A DNA stretch of 64,000 nucleotides from the NCBI GenBank assembly GCA_002110485.1, contig MOWL01000002.1:806001-870000 (forward strand). The letters run 5' to 3'. A program made the position numbers and the translations under genes. Within the stretch, counting starts at the first letter, position 1; every line of letters starts with the position of its first letter. The DNA comes from Emergomyces orientalis. Taxonomy: Eukaryota > Ascomycota > Eurotiomycetes > Onygenales > Ajellomycetaceae. Shown here piece by piece: positions 10,076 through 22,158 of this stretch. The notes below the pieces were generated by a model. The model made no database searches. It was not told the origin of the DNA and was given only the letters and a program-made list of their open reading frames with translations.

Positions 10076-13000
10076 AATTGGGTTGGTATATTTAACGGGG
10101 CGGAGGTTATTCAATTAATTAGGGCAAGCTCCAGGGGCAGACAAAGAGGGGGGCAGAGGGCACGCTATGCTTATTAAGGCTAGTCAGGGCAACGATGGAG
10201 CTCCCACACCCTGATCCGCCTTGATCCACCGCGGAAGAGTAACAGGAACCAGAGCCAACGGCATCATCAGAGCACCGAAATGGGAGTTAGCCTCCTTCTC
10301 ACCGTCTCACTCATAGAATGGGGTTGGCTCATGCCCACTTACTTGATTGACGAGACACAGGAGGGGCTGTTCATGCACAATCTTCGTCCTGCCATCCTCT
10401 CGTCCCCCAGAGCGGCGCCCTCTGTGAAGAGAGAAAAAGAAAATCTAAAACTCGAGGTGCATTGGTGCATTGGTGATTGATTTGGCACAAAATTCATTAT
10501 GTCGAGATCTGCTTCTGTTCCTTTTTCTTTTTCTTCTTTTTCAAGGAATCCATCTCATAATTGATTTGCCTACTTTTACGCGACTTGTCACGGTTCAAAA
10601 TCAAGAAAATATATCGCTGATCCATATTTCCTCCTGCGTGTTTGCTAGACCCACGGAATAATAATAATAATAATTTATAATCGTGAGGGTGGGTGGTGGG
10701 TGGTTCATAGTGGATCATTCTGTATCCTCTGCATCATAGCTAAACATTATCTTACCAAGGCAGCAAAGTTCAGCCCATGCGTGTGCAAGGCACAGAGTGT
10801 CTGACCCAGATGGCAGACTTTTGTCCCGCATCTTGCAACTCACTGTCAACACAGAGCTGTCGTGGTGGTAGCACCGCTTGCCACGGATGCCCAGGAGACA
10901 GGGGCAAGTCATGACCTGGACTATCTCGTACTCGCCAATTCTCCCTAATGCCGTGCCATTAACCGTTCGATTTATCATCAGAATACCACCCTGTTGTTTT
11001 CTGTTTGTCTGGACCCCGCTTACCATGTTATTCCACGGGTATCGCGACAGAAATAGAAATCAATAACAAGCCCAAGACTTCCGTGCAGGAATATTTTTAC
11101 CCATGTTCAAGAAGAAAGTCACAAGGCCCCTGCTGCCAAGCGACCGAGGAAGCAAGCTCAACCAACACATAACGTAGAATATATATTTATGCCCAAATCT
11201 TTGGCCTATCAAGGGAGAAGGGTCAAGAATCTCACGGCAGTTTCCAGGTCTTCCCTTCCGACCAAAACTTCGCACTGAAGAAAGATCTCGAAACGGTAAA
11301 ATTCCCAGTATCTGCCAGGGCCGAGAAACTTCAACCAATGGAACGGAGATTCGTGCAACTTCCAAGTTTCCAGACTTCTTCTCAGGCTTGCATATCGTTC
11401 ATCCCATTCCTTGCTGGTTAGCCAGTTGCACAACATGGAGTTCCAGAGTGCATACCCCTCAACTCCATTTCTTTGTTCGTCATTCCGTGCCGAACCACTC
11501 ATGAATTCAGTCCATATATAAATCTGCAAACAGACAAATCATGCCATTTCCGGATCCAAACAGAAATGAACGACGAATCCTCACCGCCAGGAACACAAAT
11601 ACTGAGCCGTGGTTTCATTGGCATGCTAGTGGCCCGGCCCCCCTCGCGGGCGGAAGCCAAGTTACCTAGGTAGCCTTGGCCTTGGGTCAGATGATAAGTT
11701 CAGAGCTACCCAGTGCCTGGGCGTCGACTGTGCAGTGCAGTTTGCCCAACAGGCAGGCCATCCAGGGTCAACCCTGCCCCTCTTACCCAAAATTTCACAA
11801 CTCCACTGGGAAGGGATACGGCCCCGACCTTTGTGGATTCTGCAGAAAAAGGCCCCAAAAAAACAAAAAAAAAATGGAGATCCCTGCCGCAGCTCAGTTC
11901 AACCTCTGATATTCCAAGGTTGCCTGAAGTAACAAGGGACATCGATGACAATTTTTCCTTCCAGAATACCGTTCAGTTTCTTCTATTTGTGCGAGATTGG
12001 ACGAGCATGCATAACAAGATCATTCTCGATCACTTCAAATTCAAAAGTGCTCAAAAATAATTAAACCCTTTTGCAACGAGCAACAGAAAGAATAGTTAAC
12101 CTGCTGACGCGATGAGTTTCCTCATGAAAGATAACTTAATAATACATAATTTCCGTTTGTCTCAGTTTTTCAAAAATTTCGAAAGGAACATCTGCCCTCA
12201 GCCACATGGCATGTAAATATCTTCCGACTTTTCAGCTATCATCATCAGTATTATGCCGGAGACAACCTTGGAACATACCAAACCGTCAGACGGCAACTTC
12301 GGAGGCTATTTGTAACAAGTCATTTGGAATAACTCTTAACAAATATTCTCTCCCCAACCTGACTACCAATCGCCCAACAGGCCGTTTCGGTAACAAGAAG
12401 TTACTGGGGTGCTTCTAGCCTACAGTTGAACTCGGCCCGTAGAGCCATGCTCCATTGCAAAATCCCTGTCCATTCTGGCACTGATACCGCCCCAGCTTCA
12501 CACCACAACCAACCACAATGTCGGAACGTGCCGCGATTGTGATGCAACTTGTCGCATTCATTACGACGTTTTCCCCCCTTGTCCGAGCTGAGCCGAAGAA
12601 AGTACTGTTAACTTATGCATCGAACGCAGCACATCCACTAACCAAGCTTTCCAAGGATGCTTTGTTTCATGAATGAAGACTTTGCGCTTCAGCTGGCCAG
12701 GGTTCGTTTCTTTCTTTGAGGGTCGGGCGGACGTTTGGAGAGGTCTCCCGTCCTGTGAATAATAAGGCTGGAGCGATATAAGGCTGCGAGATTTGTTTGT
12801 CTTCATTGGATTTCCGGATAAATTCTAGCTAGGACTGAGGACCTTACCCAGGCGATCTGGAAAATTCTGTCAATGTATGTCATCTGGCAATCATGCATAC
12901 TTTGCCACGATGATGTCTAGATGGCTGACAACCTGCACACTAACTTAGACTGTTCGTAATACCGGTGTCTCAAGCTGCTCCAACCTCACTGAAGCTCTAA

Positions 13001-14416
13001 CATTCTCATATTCTAGTTCGCTGTATTCAGATCGGCCATAAGCACTTTCTCCACGTATCTCTGCCGCCCGTGTTGGGGTAAAAGAGGGGAAATCGTCCAT
13101 CCGAAATCAGCCGTGTACGTAACAACGGCTATTCGGGACCAGTTTTTTCCCGCCAATTCTGACACACACAAACGGCAGTTTATTTCCTGATAATCTCCTT
13201 ACATTGAACTGGAATAAACTTGGACCTGATCCTGAGATATAGAAAAGATCCCCGACCATTTCGAAACCGTGAGATCTCTTCATACGGCATGATTTACGTA
13301 CGTCAATTATTCAATTTGCCTCTTATGCAACCATATTTCTCTCGCTGAAAAGCCTGGTGATCATCATGGGAAACTTCAAACATAGCTCTATGAGGAGCTT
13401 GATTTCTTGATTACCATAGGCTTCCCCTTAGTATCGTATCACAATTATCCAAATATTCACACAGTTAGGGCTTATTCTTCAAGTTATTGCCTTCATTAAT
13501 TGGGGTGTGCAACGCTCTTAAACACTGCTCTGCCGGGGTTCTCGCTTCGCACAACCACATGCATTGACCTCCTCAGCAACACACCCACAACACCTATATA
13601 TCACAAGTTGTATTCGTGTATCTCACTCCATGACATATAATAATGTAGTTAGGCACGAACACCTCGCGGGACCATTAGCCATCCAACGCCCAACTAGCGC
13701 AATCTACTAAGCAAAAGCAAACAGACCAAGTATCTACCTCTGGGATACACAACCGAACAAACTGGTCAAAACTCCTTGCCGATCTTGTGCGTTCCGAGAG
13801 TTCTATCTTCACAACAAAAGCCTTCCTGGGTTATGTATTGACGTTGCCAAGAAATACCTGCTAGGTTGATGGATTACAAACCCCTGTGCTATTGCCAATT
13901 ATCTGATAAACAACGACGTGCAGACGTCTCGTAAGGGTCCCCGTCCGTTTCGTCAAGAGAAGGTGCTTGTTTTTTTGTCGCTTATGCCCAACATACACAT
14001 ATGGAGTGGGGTTTACATTTCTCACATGTATCAAGAAGATCGCGGACAACCCCACCTCACCCTTGGTCTAATGGCTTCATGTAGCTATATATCCGTCCGT
14101 AAATCTTGGAGATATTTATGCATCCCTTCTACGGGCAGGTGGCCGTTCTTCGTGCCGCAGTGAACCTGGCTAGCCACTACACCTCTCCAGGGAGCAGTAT
14201 AACTAACTAGGTATTCATTTTCGGGACTGTTTTTCCTCCCACCACTCGTGCGACAGGGCATCCCCACGCGCCAGCTGGTCCGCTCGTTTGTCCTGATGCC
14301 TTCCTTGTATATCATATTATTGTCAAATATCTCTATCCAATGGCATCCTGGAAATTTGAGGTTTTAATGGCCTTGATTGCCAATGAATCTTCGCTTTTCT
14401 GGTCTGTGTTTGCTCT

Positions 14417-17148
14417 TTACGATTGCATATAATCGCCAGCGTCGGGGTATCGCAGATCGGAATTCTCTTCCAAGAAGTCCATCCAGCGTCGTAGGAATTG
14501 ACTGCCACTGTATGATACGAGGACCAGAAGAGAAATGAGAGTCCATGTGTTAAAATGACGATGTTCCTCACAAATTTTGTTGACGGATTTGATTCCAAGT
14601 CTCTTTGAGAAGAAACCGAACCACCTTTTTGCATAGTGCCAGGGGAAATACAAAAGGACGAGGCTTCGTTTGACTTACCGACGAATCGTTTCAGAATCTC
14701 CACATACGCACAAATGACGTTTGGGGCGGGTCATGGCAACTGCCGATTGTCGATGTTAGCGAGATGTTGGAAGAGACATTTATGAAACCCACGTGGTTAT
14801 CTACCACACCGTTGTGCCATCTCTCTGGATTGTGATACTCGCCCCTCCTCACAGAGGAGAAAAGTAAGGTCTCTACAATATCATCGGAAAGAACAGCGTA
14901 CCGTTTAATCGTCTCTTCTCAGCAAGAAATCCGACCTCGTGCTCCGGATTACTACGCACAAGACTCACGACGACAGCTTCCTTCTCCCGTCCCTGAAACC
15001 CATCCACGCTCCCCAATTCTAGCCCCATATACTTGTCTTTCAACAAGTGGGACAGTAAGGCCAGTTGTGCATTGTACGGCGTCACGACAGCTATATCTTC
15101 TGGGTTCACACCCGCCGCAACCAACTCCTCAACGTGTCTAGCCACCACTGCGGCTTCCATTTCATTGCTTTTACTCTCGGCAAACATGGACATCTGCTTC
15201 TGCTTTGCCGTTACAAGGGGTTCCTCAGCTCGCTCGGGGAAATCCCCGCCCTGGGTATCGTAGAATACCAGAGGCTCTTGCGTGTCATCAATCTCTTCAA
15301 CATCATATGGCAAATCCTTGAGCAATCGTAGTTTCACTGCGTCTGCGGCAACCAGCTTGGACTCGTAAAGCTCCTGCGATGGGAACTGCATAATTTTCTC
15401 GTGCATCCGATACTGAGTTGTTAGCATCCGTTTGATAGCGGGACCATGCATCGAGAGCATACGATCAAAAAGTGTCATTTCGAGTGTCATTCCCTTTGTC
15501 GCCTTATGCTGCCCTATATTGTTACCCTCGTCTGTGTTCGGAGTAGATTTTTCGTCGCTTGTCGACTTTCCGTTTATCACTACGACGCTAGATTTTGAAG
15601 TGACAGACTTGATAGTTGGAGGCAATTGCAAATGGTCGCCAGCCAATATCGCCTTGGAAGCGGACAACAGTGGAACCCAACATTGAGCCTCCAAGGCCTG
15701 GCTTGCCTCATCAATAATAACAACATCGAACCTCTGATGTCTCAGTTGGTGCCCACCAGCGCCGTGTAATGTTGCCAGCACCACTTTACTCTCGGTAACA
15801 AGATTATCGACGCATTTAGATTCTCGTTCTCGGAATTCTCTTAGTAGTTCCTTCAGATCTCTGTAGATCTCTCTCCGTTCCCTGCCACTTCTTGTCTTGC
15901 GTATACTGGCCTGCTTAGTTTCTATCTCCTTCCTGACATCTTTAACAATTGCGGCAGCATCCGACGTCTGAATTAAAACCTCCAAAGAGTGGTCCAAAAC
16001 AGTGGATAGAAGACGAGCGGGATGTCCAATTCTCACCAGGGGGACTTTATGTGGAGCCAGTCGTTCGACAATATTGTCAACGGATACGTTCGACGGACCA
16101 CAAACTAAAATCCGGAGATTCCGGCGGAGAAGCTGCAGGATTAGTTCTATCAGGGTGTATGTTTTCCCTGTTCCTGGTGGGCCATGGATGAGCGCGATTT
16201 CTCTAGACGCAAGAGCAAATCGAACTGCTTCCCTCTGTGAGTGGTTTAATGTAGGATCGATGAACTCGATTGTTCCAATTGAACTCAAATCCACGGGTGA
16301 AGGCGTCGTATGTCCAAAAACAACTCTCATGAAATATGTGTACTCCGACTCCGTCATGTTCTCCATTTTAGTAATCGTTTGTTTCATCCTGAGTAGGAAT
16401 CAATTAGCAAACTTGTTCATGTAGTTCTCGCTCGTATCGATAACAATATAATTCTCACCGTCGATAGGTAATATCGTTCGCCAACTTCACCCTAAAATGA
16501 CCCATCTATCAGCCAACAGATCCAGTAAGGACCAATTCCTTGCCCCCAAAAAATAGAATAATATGATGAAGCTCACATCCAAACTTTTCTCCCCCAAAGA
16601 TCCTCCACAGACTCTTCGTCTCTCCCCTTTCCACCAGCACCTCCCTGCCCACCAAAAGCAACCCAAACACTCCTCTCCCCAACTCTCGTTACCACCCCTT
16701 CCATCCCTTTATCTTTCTTCTCGTCCTCCTTTCCCCCTTTCACTTTCCCACCAGCACCATTACCACCGCGAGCCCCTGCCGACACATCCTCAATTCTCAC
16801 CACATCACCGACCCTCATCCCATGAGCTCCCAACCTCTCCGCTCCCCTATCACCGCCCCCACCATTCCCAGACCCATCCTTATTACCCCTCGCCCCAGAC
16901 CCAATTGCACTATCCACGCCAAATTCGCCTACCTCTCGCCCGCCCATTCCCGTTCGACAGTTGACGAGCACTAGGCCTGTCAGGGCATATCCGGTAGCTT
17001 GTAGGGTGCGGCGTGTTGAAGCGGAGACGCCGCCTGATTGTGATATTGATGTGGAGATTGGGGACGAGGCGATTTCCGCTTCATGTTCGGCGAGGAGGAG
17101 TTGCTGTTGGGTTTGGGCGAAGAGTTGGATGGGGATTGGGGTTGGCAT
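14417..17148 (-). CDS. HCS1: SF1B DNA helicase, HCS1/IGHMBP2 type
   Basis: UPF1-like superfamily 1B 5'-3' helicase related to yeast DNA helicase A (Hcs1) and human SMUBP-2. Five exons, 16577-17148, 16459-16491, 14902-16388, 14679-14739 and 14417-14507, give exactly 747 residues. Motifs in order: NHSQREAVRFAL (Q motif), GPPGTGKTYTL (Walker A), VCGPSNVSVDNIVERL (Ia), VVIIDEASQALE (motif II, DEAS), LAGDHLQLPPT (III), TQYRMHEKIMQFPS (IV), VVTPYNAQLALL (V region), SVDGFQGREKEAVVVSLVRSN, and VAMTRPKRHLCVCGD (VI). The N-terminal beta-barrel region (TGYALTGLVLVNCRTGMGG .. GMEGVVTRVGERSVWVAFGG) carries two Gly/Lys-rich low-complexity loops unlike the compact loops of characterised members. The C-terminus QFLRRWMDFLEENSDLRYPD is a family end. 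It lies tail-to-head with NTH1 on the same strand. Confidence 0.93.
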
Positions 17149-17796
17149 GAGGGGTAGGTGGGGGATTTTAAAATGGGGGGTTATTCTTAGGTAGAGTATT
17201 TTTGTATTGTTAGAGGGGGGTTGAAGGTGATAGTAAAGGGCTAGAGAAATGAAGGTGATTTTATGGATTAAATAAATACATGAACGAATGATGGGGGAGG
17301 TTGATTAAAGGTGCTGCTGTGGGGTTGCGGTGACGGGGCTTTGGTGGATCGATCAGCGATGATGTAAGAGAGGAAGAAAACACCTATGATCAATAGGGGC
17401 AGTAGGGCGAACCGATTTCCACCATGCAAACAATAGGGTGGGTAGGAGTAAATGTATATGAATGGAACCGGATTAGAGTACTATTTAAATTATCCTGGGC
17501 TATCCTACATATGTCTACATACACGTTCCGTTTCATCCACTTTGTTTGTATTTAAAGAACCCAATGAAACCGAAACATCCAACACTTAAGCAGGAGTGGT
17601 GGTGTGGATTAGCTGGCTCTTGGTGCAGGAGACGGCAGGGCCTTTGGTAAAAATGGAACTGCGGACGTTGAGTGGATCTCTTAAATATGTAAGAACAGAT
17701 CTTCAACTGAAGAATCAATCCTGACGGCCAAGTGGGTTCTGGAGGATGACATCTATCAGCGGTACCAGAAATATTCAACATAAAGGAACCTTCAAA
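17149..17796. other. HCS1 promoter / NTH1 3' flank
   Basis: About 650 bp without a supported gene; AT-rich patches and short G-rich runs only. Confidence 0.4.
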
Positions 17797-19446
17797 TCAC
17801 CTTTCCTCTTCAATTTTGATCCCGATCTTGCTCTCTCTCTTCACTGCCGCCGCATCCACTTCAGTTTTCGTCTTCCTCTCCCTCTTCACCGGAGCCGTCC
17901 ACCCCTTTATCTCACTCTTACACAACCCTGTCTTCGCAAGCTCACACTCCCCGCATCTCCTAGCCACGGGTAAACATACCGTTTGTCCCAGCCCAACTAA
18001 CAGCTTGTTAATCTCATGCCACTTGTCCCTGGGCAACCAACTTTCTAGCGCCGCCCGGGTCTCCTCGGGCGTCTTTGTCTTATGCCATCCCCAGAAATTT
18101 GTGATACGATGCACATGTACGTCAACACCAATGCCTTCATCACGACCCCAGGCAGAGCTCATACATAGATAAGCCATCTTCGGCCCGACGCCTGGCAGTC
18201 GCATTAGTCCCTCCGGGGTATCTGGAATGTCAGAGTTATACTCGTCCCGAAGCATGACGGCGGCAGCTTTGATGTATTTTGTTTTGTTGTTGTGGAAGCC
18301 GACAGTCTTGATGAGTTCATTGAGACGGGTTGGGGCTACGGCGAGGATGTTCTCGAGGTTTAATGTGCTTTTCGTTTGTTGGTTGTTTCGGTCCCAGAAT
18401 AATACTTTCTTCGTTTCCTGTTCGTTTTCTGCTTCTGTTTCCACTTTCACTCCCTTTTGCTCCTCTCCGTTTCTAGTCTGCTCACTCTTCTCCTCTTTCT
18501 TTATTGTCTGCCTTCCCTCTTCTGCTTCTTTCTTCACGGCTTGTATCCCCTCCTCCTCCTTTTTTATGGGGACCAATCCTTCCTCCTTTAGGAAGTGTTC
18601 CACCTCCTCTTCCTTCTTTACGATCCGCCTCCCTACCTCCGTATCCGTATTATCTTGTTCAGGTGCCAGCTCTGTATGTAACCGTTGCATAGCAATGGCG
18701 GTGACTGTATCCTTCGTCTGCGAAGAAAGCATGAGGGCGATGAGGATGTGGAAACGTCTGTCACGCGGGGAGGAGGAGCGCCAATAGAGTTGGGAGCAGC
18801 CCATGGTGTCAACTGGAGCGGTGGGGTTCTTGCGGCGCATTTCCTTCACGATCTCATAGATTTGTTCCCAATTTGATGGGGGTTCGACCTTGACGACTCC
18901 GTTCGTGGCGATTGATCTACGGGCTGGTAGTCGTCGTGGCTTGGGATTTGGGGTTGGTTTAGACTCTACCTCTTCCTTTTTGATGGCAGAAGGCTGTTGT
19001 GGTGTGATTGATATCCTACGTGTTGATGCATTGCGCGTTGTAGAAGTAGATCGCTTGATTTCGATATTGGATAAAGAATCCTGACCGCGCTTCCGTTTCC
19101 GCTCCTGAATTATCGGGCGCGCTGGCGTCAAGAGGTCTTCAATGTCTGTAGTATTTGCAGAGGAGAGTACAGAGCCATCGTGATCATCACTCTGAGGCTC
19201 GTCATTTATTATGGAGCTGCCGTGATAAGATGCTAGCTCGCTTTTTCTCCGTCTGTCTGCCAGGGCATGGTTATTCAGGGGGCTATTGGCGTTGGCAATT
19301 CGCTGAGATTGACGGCGTGGAGCAGCCGATAGGATGTCGACTAGTTTAGCAGTCTCCTTGGAGACTCGTGATGTTCTCATTTTGGGCTTGGTTGATATGT
19401 ACGGGGATATTCGCGGTTGCTTAACGCTCTTTTCCGTCATCACCAC
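17797..19446 (-). CDS. NTH1: Endonuclease III homologue (bifunctional DNA glycosylase/AP lyase)
   Basis: Base-excision-repair enzyme that removes oxidised pyrimidines and cleaves AP sites; nuclear and possibly mitochondrial. Single exon, 549 residues. The catalytic core is split: PRDRRFHILIALMLSSQTKD (227-246) and LHTEL at 256-260, then about 100 inserted Lys/Glu-rich residues (about 262-361), then LNELIKTVGFHNNKTKYIK, the helix-hairpin-helix LPGVGPKMA (catalytic Lys423), and GVDVHVHR (catalytic Asp442). A 4Fe-4S loop has Cys 491, 498, 501 and 509; the last spacing is 7 residues versus 5 in E. coli Nth. The N-terminal 190 residues are basic and disordered, with RKRKR at 116-120 as a nuclear signal candidate. 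Eleven psi-K-x-E SUMO-consensus motifs occur, at Lys 156, 186, 277, 287, 295, 305, 316, 334, 521, 536 and 544. A 223-bp gap separates it from the divergent PEX4. Confidence 0.95.
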   Translation of the reverse strand: MVMTEKSVKQPRISPYISTKPKMRTSRVSKETAKLVDILSAAPRRQSQRIANANSPLNNHALADRRRKSELASYHGSSIINDEPQSDDHDGSVLSSANTTDIEDLLTPARPIIQERKRKRGQDSLSNIEIKRSTSTTRNASTRRISITPQQPSAIKKEEVESKPTPNPKPRRLPARRSIATNGVVKVEPPSNWEQIYEIVKEMRRKNPTAPVDTMGCSQLYWRSSSPRDRRFHILIALMLSSQTKDTVTAIAMQRLHTELAPEQDNTDTEVGRRIVKKEEEVEHFLKEEGLVPIKKEEEGIQAVKKEAEEGRQTIKKEEKSEQTRNGEEQKGVKVETEAENEQETKKVLFWDRNNQQTKSTLNLENILAVAPTRLNELIKTVGFHNNKTKYIKAAAVMLRDEYNSDIPDTPEGLMRLPGVGPKMAYLCMSSAWGRDEGIGVDVHVHRITNFWGWHKTKTPEETRAALESWLPRDKWHEINKLLVGLGQTVCLPVARRCGECELAKTGLCKSEIKGWTAPVKRERKTKTEVDAAAVKRESKIGIKIEEER

Positions 19447-19669
19447 TGAGAATCTCTCAGATACTATTGTTTGGGCCCCCTGAACTGCCTGGCAATGATA
19501 TCACGTGGTGATAAAGCTAACCTCGGCGAAAGCGGAGCTCTCGTCTTTTTGGGCTCCGGTTTTTGTATCTCATTGAACAAGTCAACACTCAGCATCATGA
19601 AATACTCTGAACACCTTTCCCTTCGTATATAACTTGACCTCCCAAAATTAATAAAAAATAATTAGCACG
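19447..19669. promoter_or_regulatory. Bidirectional promoter NTH1 / PEX4
   Basis: Only 223 bp separate the two divergent start codons, so both transcripts must start within it or overlap. I see no clear TATA box or known operator. Confidence 0.6.
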
Positions 19670-20274
19670 ATGGCTCACCAACCCCCCTCTGCCTCCACTA
19701 CAAAACGGCTTATCCGTGAGCTTAACGACTACTCCAAATCCCCCAACGAAGCTCTCCTGCACCTCGGCCCCATAAGCGATACAGACCTGCTGCGCTGGGA
19801 AGCAGTCCTGAAAGGCATAAATGGCACACCATATGAAGGTATTCCTTTCCCTTACTCCTCCCCTACCTTCAACTCGCGAGTTCCAACTGACAACATTTCT
19901 CCTGAAAAGGCGGCCTCTGGCACCTAACCATAGCCATCCCGCCAACCTACCCCCTCCACCCGCCAGTCATAACTTTCACAACCCGCATCTGCCACCCAAA
20001 CGTCTCCTTCACCACGGGCGAGATTTGCCTAACCCTCCTGACGACCGAGCACTGGAGTCCCGCATACACGCTGTCGACGACAATGTCGGCTATTCAGCAG
20101 CTATTGACGGACCCTAGGCCTGAGAGTCCGCTTAATGTTGATGTGGCGGTATTGATGAAGAACGGGGATACCATGGGGTGGGAAGGGTTGGTTAGGTATT
20201 GGACAGGGGAAGAGAGGTGGGAGGGGAATGAGGGGAATTGGGCTAAGAAATCTCTCGGGACGGGGGCACGATGA
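19670..20274 (+). CDS. PEX4: Ubiquitin-conjugating enzyme E2, peroxin-4 type
   Basis: E2 enzyme most like Pex4/Ubc10, which mono-ubiquitinates the PTS1 receptor Pex5 at the peroxisome membrane. Two exons, 19670-19838 and 19910-20274 (71-nt intron), give exactly 177 residues. The UBC fold is clear: KRLIRELNDYSKSP (helix 1), GTPYEGGLWHLTIAIPPTYP, PPVITFTT, the HPN motif at 85-87, active-site Cys96 in TTGEICLTLL, then WSPAYTLSTTMSAIQQLLTDP and SPLNVDVAVLM. The phrases 'SPAYT.STTM..I..LL.DP.P.SPLN.D' and the C-terminal VRYWTGEE favour Pex4 over cytosolic E2s. The C-terminal 30 residues are Gly/Glu/Trp-rich. It would act with a Pex22 membrane anchor not seen here. Confidence 0.88.
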
Positions 20275-21381
20275 TGCACGGAGAGAAAGGGGGATTCAAG
20301 GCCATTTGATGGTTTTGTTTTTAGGTGTACACATATTTCTGTATTGTGTACGAGTTGGGAGTTCATGATGAGATGGATATGCCACATTCCCCGCCCGCGA
20401 AGTTTTTCCCTTTCTTCAACGATTTCGGATACTTCCTTTGCAGATGCTCGACGGTATATGGCGTAATATTAGGACGGGGTACTCGAGCTTTTTGAATGTG
20501 GTGGATTGCGAATATGCTTCTCGAACATACTGAGTCCATGTGAACGATTTCCCTACTAGAAGCTCGGCGATTCTTCAGTTTTCGGGGTTATATTATAGGG
20601 CGCGGCTTTCTTGTCCTTATGGTTTAAATTATGCTGGCGGCGTCATCGACGCATATGTGCGGTATGCGGCCGAACGAGCGTTTCTTTTTGAGATACCACA
20701 TCGGATTTCATTTATATTTTCCATATTTATATTTTCCATATTTATTTTGTTCATATTAAGCAAGTTTTTATGTTTATTATCTGTGCAGTTGTGTGACTAC
20801 ACTCATGTGCAAATAGCCCCGTACCCGGACGGGAAAGAAAGTGGCAAAACTACGTACAATATAAACTGGCTTATAATTCTTCCTATTTTCCTCCTCATAA
20901 TCTGTTTCGATAAAAAATGTATAGACCATTCTCGAAATTTCTTGATTGAAATGAAGGTAAAGCATGAGCAATTGTTAATTACGTCATCTTATAATACACA
21001 ATCAGGAGTAGAATACATTAAATTAATGTAAATAGAACTTGACCGAGAAACATACAGAAAAACAATACATGGGAAGATATAAAACTCAAGAAAATAACCC
21101 CCACGTATGGATAAACCCAGCCTCGCTAATTTTAGTTTAATCGTACCGAGACAAAAGAAATATTTCAGGAAAGCAAGATTTTCAATAAATAAAAACAATG
21201 AACAAGAAGGTCAAGCTTTTGGGACAGTTCTCTATCTATCTCCTTTCCATGATTAAATTTAAATATCCCCATCCTCTGCCATTGCCATTGATTAAGCTCC
21301 TTTTTTTTAATAAACTATATCAAAGACCCAACCCCACTATCTTCTTCGTCATTTCCTTTTGATCCTACAAGTTTTCAATTT
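20275..21381. other. AT-rich intergenic region
   Basis: No supported gene. From about 20690 to 21330 it is strongly AT-rich, with repeats of the ATATTTTCCATATTTAT kind at 20710-20745. An open frame of 163 codons (20540-21031, plus strand) is an AT-rich hydrophobic artefact in my judgement. Confidence 0.45.
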
Positions 21382-22158
21382 TTAAAACGCCATTGCAATG
21401 GCAAGAACGGCGCTTAAACCGACAGCCGCTAACAACCCCCTTTCGACACCAGCAGCTACCGATGGTGTCCCACCCGTTTGCAAACCAGGCGGTTTTGGCT
21501 GGCCTCCTCCCGGTGACTTAGTTGCCGAGGGTTGAACAACAATGACGGATGTAATAGTGGTCGGAGACCCATCTGGATTCGTGGTTGAGATGACGGTTGT
21601 TGAACTTTTTGGAGGAGTGGTTGTGCTCTGAGTGTGAGTGGTAGGTGGGTTTGGAGTGCTGGTAGGTTCATGGCTGCTTGAAGTCGTGGTTGTAGATTCC
21701 GGAGGCGTCTGTGTTTCGGTTTTTGATGATGGTGGAGGGGTTGATGAGGTTGTTTCGGGCGGAGGAGTCTGGGTGGTAGAGCTGGATTCCGTTGAGGTTG
21801 GTGTTTGAGTAGGTGTTGGGGTGGTGTTGGGATCGGATTCTGTTGGCATAGGGGTGTTGGCGCCGGTCTCCAGCTCCACGTTATCATGAGGTGTGCTACT
21901 GGGTTTCTCTGGCATTGTTGTTGGAGAAGCTTCTATGGAGTTGTTGTTGTTTTGTCGTTTGGCTCGTTCATATTGATGAGAAACGACGTAGTCTTCGAGG
22001 TATTTATCTCGAGGTCTCAGTCCGACTGAGAGGGCCTTGAAGAAACCGGTAAATGTGGCGTCGGAGCGGGCTTGTCTCCCTCTTCTCAGGTCAACTGCTG
22101 ACACAGAGGAGATAAGGACGAGGGCCAGGAGGAGGATAGAACCCCATCGTCGAACCAT
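21382..22158 (-). CDS. Ser/Thr/Pro-rich secreted protein, predicted GPI-anchored
   Basis: Single exon, 258 residues. The N-terminal signal peptide is a hydrophobic run (SILLLALVLISSVSA) with likely cleavage after VSA. The mature part has a basic segment of about 45 residues ending in a Lys-Arg pair (AKRQNNNN) that could be a Kex2 site. Next come about 130 residues rich in Thr, Ser and Pro, which suits dense O-mannosylation. The C-terminus is a small-residue region (GGTPSVAAG) followed by a hydrophobic tail VERGLLAAVGLSAVLAIAMAF, as expected of a GPI-attachment signal. Probably a cell-wall or plasma-membrane protein; no enzymatic domain seen. Such proteins evolve fast, so family assignment is not possible. 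Confidence 0.8.
   Translation of the reverse strand: MVRRWGSILLLALVLISSVSAVDLRRGRQARSDATFTGFFKALSVGLRPRDKYLEDYVVSHQYERAKRQNNNNSIEASPTTMPEKPSSTPHDNVELETGANTPMPTESDPNTTPTPTQTPTSTESSSTTQTPPPETTSSTPPPSSKTETQTPPESTTTTSSSHEPTSTPNPPTTHTQSTTTPPKSSTTVISTTNPDGSPTTITSVIVVQPSATKSPGGGQPKPPGLQTGGTPSVAAGVERGLLAAVGLSAVLAIAMAF

Larger units (their letters stand above)
9094..14416. other. Large gene-poor region
   Basis: About 5.3 kb with no open frame I can support; the longest are around 100-115 codons, on both strands, without recognisable motifs. It holds the promoter of the 581-codon gene, a polypurine tract with (GAA)15 and an 18-G run (listed separately), and a (TAA)n stretch near 10660-10675. From about 12.4 to 14.4 kb I see no structure at all. 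Confidence 0.5.

Noticed and set aside
9846..10095. Poly-Glu, poly-Phe and poly-Ser frames across the GAA tract
   Set aside because: All are translations of the simple repeat in different frames.
11209..11529. 106-codon Trp-rich minus-strand frame
   Set aside because: No homologous pattern or splice partner; not supported.
20540..21031. 163-codon open frame, hydrophobic
   Set aside because: Lies in strongly AT-rich DNA where stop-poor hydrophobic frames arise from composition; no domain or homologous pattern.
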